Positions 58,410-64,000 of a stretch of DNA of 64,000 nucleotides are shown in pieces (the stretch's first letter is position 1; the number at the start of each line of letters is the position of its first letter). Origin of the DNA: Neoarius graeffei (lineage: Eukaryota; Chordata; Actinopteri; Siluriformes; Ariidae). A program made the position numbers and the translations under genes. The stretch lies in assembly GCF_027579695.1 (NCBI RefSeq), contig NC_083577.1, positions 61,282,741 through 61,346,740 of the forward strand. The letters run 5' to 3'. The notes under the pieces were generated by a model. It was not told where the DNA came from and made no database searches. It worked only from the letters and a program-made list of their open reading frames with translations.

Positions 58410-58448
<39 letters not shown>
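58410..58448. repeat. (CA)n microsatellite
   Basis: About 19 CA units. Confidence 0.93.
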
Positions 58449-58452
<4 letters not shown>

Positions 58453-58644
58453 GTTTAGGATTACCACTTAACACTCGTTTCTAAGGCTCAAACTGCTCTG
58501 GGCTATCATTTCATCTCTAATTATTTAATCCACCTATCATGATAGAATCTCATTCGAAATCCCTTGCTTCCTCTCATATTCATTAATAAAATAAAATAAA
58601 AGACAGACTACAGTGTCACAATCAAATGTATGCTTTTTATTGTT

Positions 58645-58645
58645 T

Positions 58646-58736
<91 letters not shown>
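58645..58736. repeat. (GATA)n microsatellite
   Basis: About 22 uninterrupted GATA units. Confidence 0.95.
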
Positions 58737-58737
<1 letters not shown>

Positions 58738-58849
58738 CAGTAATCCATGGAATAAACCTTCTGACTTTTCTGATTAAACAGAACCTGTCCTGCTGTATTA
58801 CCTCACCAATAATTTACCGTGATTAAATCATTTACAGTTTCACAGCAAT

Positions 58850-59160
58850 CTGTTTGTGTTTTCACCTGACTTTAATTTTAATATCAGTGACACTAAGTAT
58901 TAATTGGGTTCTACACATATTAATTAGGATTTAATTTTAGGCTTTTCAATTTGAGGCCTGTATTCATATGTTTGCTCCCACTTAACACCATCCAACACCC
59001 AATTAAACACCCTCGTTACAATGCTGCACGAGAACAAGAGCAAATTAGCATGAACAGGTGTTGTAGTGCAAATACCTGCAGGGCATGCGTTCCCTCAGGG
59101 ACTGACCTGAATAATGTACACATTCATTACAATGTCCTACTGCTGATAACATGCTAATGC
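58850..59160. promoter_or_regulatory. Candidate conserved enhancer (homeodomain sites)
   Basis: Dense ATTA/TAAT words (TATTAATTGGG, ATATTAATTAGG, CACCCAATTAAACACC) are followed by CAAATTAGCATG and GCTAATGCAACC. The composition differs from the surrounding simple AT-rich DNA. Function is inferred only. Confidence 0.3.
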
Positions 59161-61584
59161 AACCATCAGCTATACTTTAAATAAGTACCTCTAATAACTG
59201 TCTCCAATTTACGAAGCCATAAAATGGGAGTCAAACCTGAGCTTGGTTTCGTGTGTGCGTGTGTGTGTATTGTACTTTACAGCTAGCCTAAAATCTATAA
59301 TCACATCAAAACATGTGTAAGGATGTGTTCAGTGTAGCCATATTAGAAATACCTGCATTTTACTAGGAGCAGGCTAGACAGCTGTGTCTGTCAACCTGTT
59401 GTTGCTGTGCTAGGAGTAGCTTTCACCACACACACAAAAAGTTCTGTGACATGGTGTGCTGGGAAATGCTGTTCTTGGCCCTGGGCACTTCCCGTGAAAG
59501 CCGAAACGATGTGTCACAATGGCAGCACTTTGACCAGATGAGACAAACAGCAGTTAAGACAAATGTCTCACACATACCCTCAGGAAGAAAGGCACATCTG
59601 CACAGACCAATTAGGGCCTGAGAAACTTCTAAAAGCTGTAGTTAGACTTTAGTTAAAGGACCCTGTATCAAAACAACATAATGTTTGTGGGCCACTCATC
59701 ACATTTGTATTTCAAATGTACACAAAGCTCATTCTACTAATGAGATGTAGGCTAGTCCTTATTATGTACAAGATGGAGTATATGATATTTATCTCTCGAT
59801 GCCCCCAAATTCCTCCATAATAATAGGAACATGTAACAATTTTGACCTTGTGGGGACATTTCTGTGGTCCTCACGCAAGAAAATGCTTTAAAAACCTACA
59901 AAAAAATGTTTCCTTTTAGTCAATAAGTTTAGGTGTAGATACTGTACATCACTATTAAGTGAATGAGTGTCTGTGCAGTGCCTGACGATGAACTGGCTAG
60001 GCTTCAGGATCCTGGCATTTTTATTCACTGCCTAAGTGAAAACTACACTGCCCATAAAAGTGTTTGCCCTGTTTAATCACACTGCTTTTACCTTTAGAAA
60101 TGCACCGTATATATCATTTTAATAATATTATTAACCACATTAGGAACAATGGATAACTCTGTAGTGACTCTTTTATGTTCTTTTGGGTACACGGTCCGAT
60201 GCTTTTGCTTTCAGCTACCTAAAACCCTGTAAGAAATAAAATCGGCACTGTATATGAACAAGCCACAGCCATATCAAAGCAGGCCAGCTCAGCTAAAAGG
60301 TCACAACATGTCGCCAGCCATGAAAGAAGATATGCAAGCCTCTATCCGTGCTCTCTTCATCCGTGTAACAGTCCTTATGTAAAGAATTTCACACATTATT
60401 TAACTTGTCTGACACTATCAGTGTAACAGCAGCATCAGAAGGCTGCTGGCAATGAATACAGTATTCTCCTGATAGAGAAATCTGCAGATGGCAACAAAAT
60501 CTGCTCTGATAAAAACAGAACGAGAGAGAAAATATTGGTAAAGCAGGAGATGGTACTGATATTCAGCAGGTGGAGAACAGCATTGTTTAGAGCAGCGATC
60601 AGTGAGCTTGTGCAGTAATTTCTCTCCCTGTGGAAATGTCGAGGTGAGCTGTTCTATACTGTGGGACTGCCAGCCGTGTCTGATCGCTGGAGAGTTCCCT
60701 CATCCACACCATGACAGCACTCCCTCGGCGATACACGAATTTCATTACTCTGGGTATAACGAAGCCCTTCTTCAAGAACACATGGCTCACTCTTGAATAC
60801 CTGCAGAGTTTTAGCTCCTTCCTGCTTTAGTGAAGAAAGAAGAGAGAAAGCACAGTGATTAGGAGCGACAGTAAGAGATGGACAGAGGAAGAAGAAAAAG
60901 TAGGAGAAAGATGAATATATTGTTAAGATGACATATAGTGAGGTAGTGTCCAGATGTGCGCTACAGTAGTGTAGATCTTGCTTGACTGGGCGTACTGAGG
61001 ATTTAAGGTGTTTAAGAGGTTTTAGGTCATCTGAATAGGTGAAGGGTGAAGGGAGCTGGGAGGTGGTGTGCGTCTCCAATAGTAGATCATTTTGAGGATG
61101 CCACTGTGCTGAACTCTGGCCTTTAAACACTGCTAAGTCCGATAAAGCCTCAGAGCTGCTATCAATGCCCTCCAGCCACACCGATGATCCACATCCACAC
61201 CTGCTATTGATCTGTGCAGCAGCGATCGTGACCCACTGTGACAGAGAACATGACAGGCCTTGGGCTTTTTCACTGCAGGACTTGAATAATCATCCTTGAT
61301 AGTCATTTAAAGACCAACTTCTGGCAATAGTTTGTAAGTGTAAAATATTGTTGTAATGCAATGCTAATAATCCATTACTAAGTCCACTATTTATCCTGAT
61401 CATAATAAAGAACCAGCATTTTTTTCATAGTATATCTTGTTATATTTTGTTTGTGTCCATCATATTTTGCGACCCTGCTCTCGGCTACCTGAAGTCCCTC
61501 TTGTGTAAAAATCACAGATATGTTACATATGATCATAAGTTTTTCATCTGTAATTTTGTGAAAAACATGTGACCTGTGAAGGTG
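59161..61584. other. Intergenic DNA, no gene seen
   Basis: No exon or mobile element was recognised. Small frames around 60600-61180 have no motif. Confidence 0.5.

Positions 61585-61633
<49 letters not shown>
61585..61633. repeat. (TTA)n microsatellite
   Basis: About 16 trinucleotide units. Confidence 0.94.
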
Positions 61634-64000
61634 GTGAACAATTACATTTGAGTAATTAAGCACATGACGTACGTGTGAAAAAGTCACATGTGAAAGTAAA
61701 TAAATCACATATTAATTCAATAAATGTGTAAAATATGTGAAACAAAAAAAAAAAGAGGGAAAAATTCACACCGGAAGGTCATGTGACTTTTCTGTAAGGG
61801 TCTGCAAGAAAAATACAGAGACTTATAGACAAATGTATAAACACAATAAAATTGCTTTTCAACCTCTTTTACACATAAATTGCATGCTCTAATAAAAGAC
61901 CATTTATATGCTGAGATGAGCTGGAAGGAGAGTGACAAATGGGCCAAACAAATGACGTTCCTGCTCCACATCAATATAACTTGAGTGTGCTGGTGAGCTG
62001 CATCACATCCCCTCACTGCTCCATGGAGCACGGCTGGGAAACTGTTGAGCACTTTTAATTATGTATATAATAAGGTTGGGGTCAACATATTTCATGCCAG
62101 GAGAATGATGTGTATTTAATGACTCCAATACATTACCTTCCGTGTGTAATCTTACTGACGGAGTGCCTGTAAGTTTAATTACCATTAATCAGCATCAGGG
62201 TTTGTCTGTGTGGAGAGAAATAGATGAGTCTGTGATTTGCTTCTCGCTGGACTGCTGTTGGGGGTGACACGTAGCACATGCGACAGCAATAGGGAGCTGC
62301 CTGATAGATAATGCTCACCTCGAGCCTGCCTAATAAAGCATGCGCCATGTTACAGAGTGTAGTTTTTACAGTGTAAGATGTATTGGGTTAATATAGTTAC
62401 TCACTGATGCTTACCTGACTAAATGCCCTTCATTCGGAATAAAGGCAGCATGCAATCAGTTATGTTCCTAGATCTGTTTTTTTTTTTTTTAAGGCATAGT
62501 TAATAATAGTCGACCCCTGTTGATGACCCTGGTTGAAAGGCTTGAGAGAGCTCTTTCTTGTTTACACACAGATAAGTGTAGGGGCAGACTTCACAGAGAG
62601 GACCACTGGATTAATCAACATATGACCTCTTTCAAACACAATTTACTTGTAAAAACTTCCTGAAGTCCTTTTTCTACCAATAAAGTGCTTGTAGAAAATC
62701 CAAATTCCTTGTTTAAATTATTAATGCTTTAGTAAGTGTACTTTTCCACGCCAACATGCCTTTGCGGCAGAGAAATGTAATTCAACAAGTCGCAAGACTT
62801 CATTACAAGACTTCCAAAATCCTTTTATGCTCTTCGCAAACATTTGCTCGAATGAATGCAAAGCCAAACATCTGTATTGATGCAAATCCCTCTTATGTTT
62901 GTTGATGTGCTCAACTCTCTGTGGTCCTGTGGCAAAACTGAGACAGAAGCGCAGGGGGCGGAACCCCCCTGTACAGGCCCACAAAACGGCCCTGTGAAAA
63001 GCCACATCAATTTCAACCCAGACAAGTGCCGTCACACAGATTAGGCAGCCACAATGCAGCAGGGCCTTATCTCCAGCGGCAGGAGGAGGGCAGCCTGATC
63101 TGAGCAGGATGGAAACATTCTCACCACGTAATGGACAAAATCAATTGTTGCCCTCCTCAATCAATGCCGTACCTCGCTTGCTGCTCAGCAGCTTCACGTG
63201 TAACTGCAATTCTCTGCGGCCTGTGATGGTGGCGTGAAGAGGCCATGCGGCCAGGCTGAAGACGGATGATAACTGGCCACATGCTTGAGTTGTGGTGCGG
63301 GTAAGGGTGAGCGCAACTCACATGGGTGATCGTTCCTTCGAGTCTCCTGATCAGAGGAATTATTCTCCACAAATAACACCACATTTAAGGTTACATTCAT
63401 AAGCATAAGCACGCTTATCAATATTAACAATAAGCACGGTCAGCAAGTAAAACCAACTCACAGGAATTATTCATTATCACTTGTAACCCTTTTTAGAAAA
63501 TTACACACAGCTCAGCCAGTGGAGTATCTTCAGTAATGATTATTTTTAATAGTAATTCTCTCCTGTATGTATTACTAGCAATGTATAAACTGATTAAATA
63601 AATAAAATAAGACATCTGAATTTTGAATATATTATTCCGGTATGAGGGCATTTGATTAATGAGCATACTTGCTGTCTCATTTAGACACATTCAAAACTCT
63701 TCCCAACATCATTTTCCATGCTCCGAAAAATCTGCTGTCACAATTTCCTTTCTCTCCGCTGAGAATTTCACATTGTGAGAACAATGAACCCAAAATGTCT
63801 AAGTTATAATTATACCTGCGATGACAGATGACAGTTAAAAACTTAATTTAGAATAAAATCTCCTTTGACTGAGTTGTTCCGTAAAGAGAGAGATCCTTGC
63901 TTTATAATGGTAATTACTCTGCCATTTATTATTCTATCAGCGCACGCAATTAAACGAGTGCGCTGAGGACACAGTTGATAATAAAGTGTGGGGAGAGTGA
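61634..64000. other. Noncoding DNA, possible conserved elements
   Basis: No gene was found. Stretches 62040-62210 (TTTAATTATG, GTTTAATTACCATTAATCAG) and 63890-63990 (ATGGTAATTACTCTGCC, CGCAATTAAACG) look like homeodomain-site clusters and could be enhancers. Conservation could not be tested. Confidence 0.35.

Overview
The window is vertebrate nuclear DNA, almost certainly from a teleost fish. It has spliced exons with GT-AG borders, long AT-rich noncoding DNA, many microsatellites, Tc1-type transposons, a tRNA-derived SINE present about ten times, an L2-like LINE tail and a Ty3/gypsy retrotransposon. No bacterial-style operons, rRNA or CRISPR arrays were seen.

Only one host gene is supported. 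It is an Sp-family transcription factor, best read as Sp3, on the minus strand between 42435 (start) and 25718 (stop). Seven coding exons can be placed: 42367-42435, 42082-42177, 29044-30063, 28299-28524, 27818-28007, 26764-26960 and 25718-26034. They join without a frame break to 2115 nt (704 codons plus stop). The protein has an N-terminal Ser/Pro-Leu-Ala segment, a Gln/Ser/Thr-rich activation region, an IKEE sumoylation motif, a CXCPXC Btd box and three C2H2 fingers. A likely bidirectional, CCAAT-containing promoter lies at about 42440-43110.

Layout: 1-1699 holds the 5' half of a Ty3/gypsy element on the minus strand (LTR, tRNA-like leader, gag, start of pol), including what looks like a complete -1 frameshift signal. 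1700-16400 is intergenic DNA with two related Tc1 copies, SINEs, an L2-like 3' end, a THAP-bearing DNA transposon and an RTE-like LINE scrap. 16400-25700 is mostly unique noncoding DNA with a CpG-rich patch and possible conserved elements. 25718-42435 is the Sp3 gene; its 12-kb second intron is a stack of nested transposons. 43600-53550 is again transposon-rich. 53550-64000 is noncoding with long microsatellites and AT-rich, homeodomain-site-rich stretches that may be distal enhancers.

The most interesting content is in the mobile DNA: transposons of an uncommon type with THAP and YqaJ-associated gene pieces, a 296-bp near-perfect palindrome, nested insertions whose order can be read from target duplications, two Tc1 copies sharing the same internal stop codon, a foldback element with subterminal repeats, and an AT-hook reading frame in a 1.2-kb element with 5-bp target duplications.
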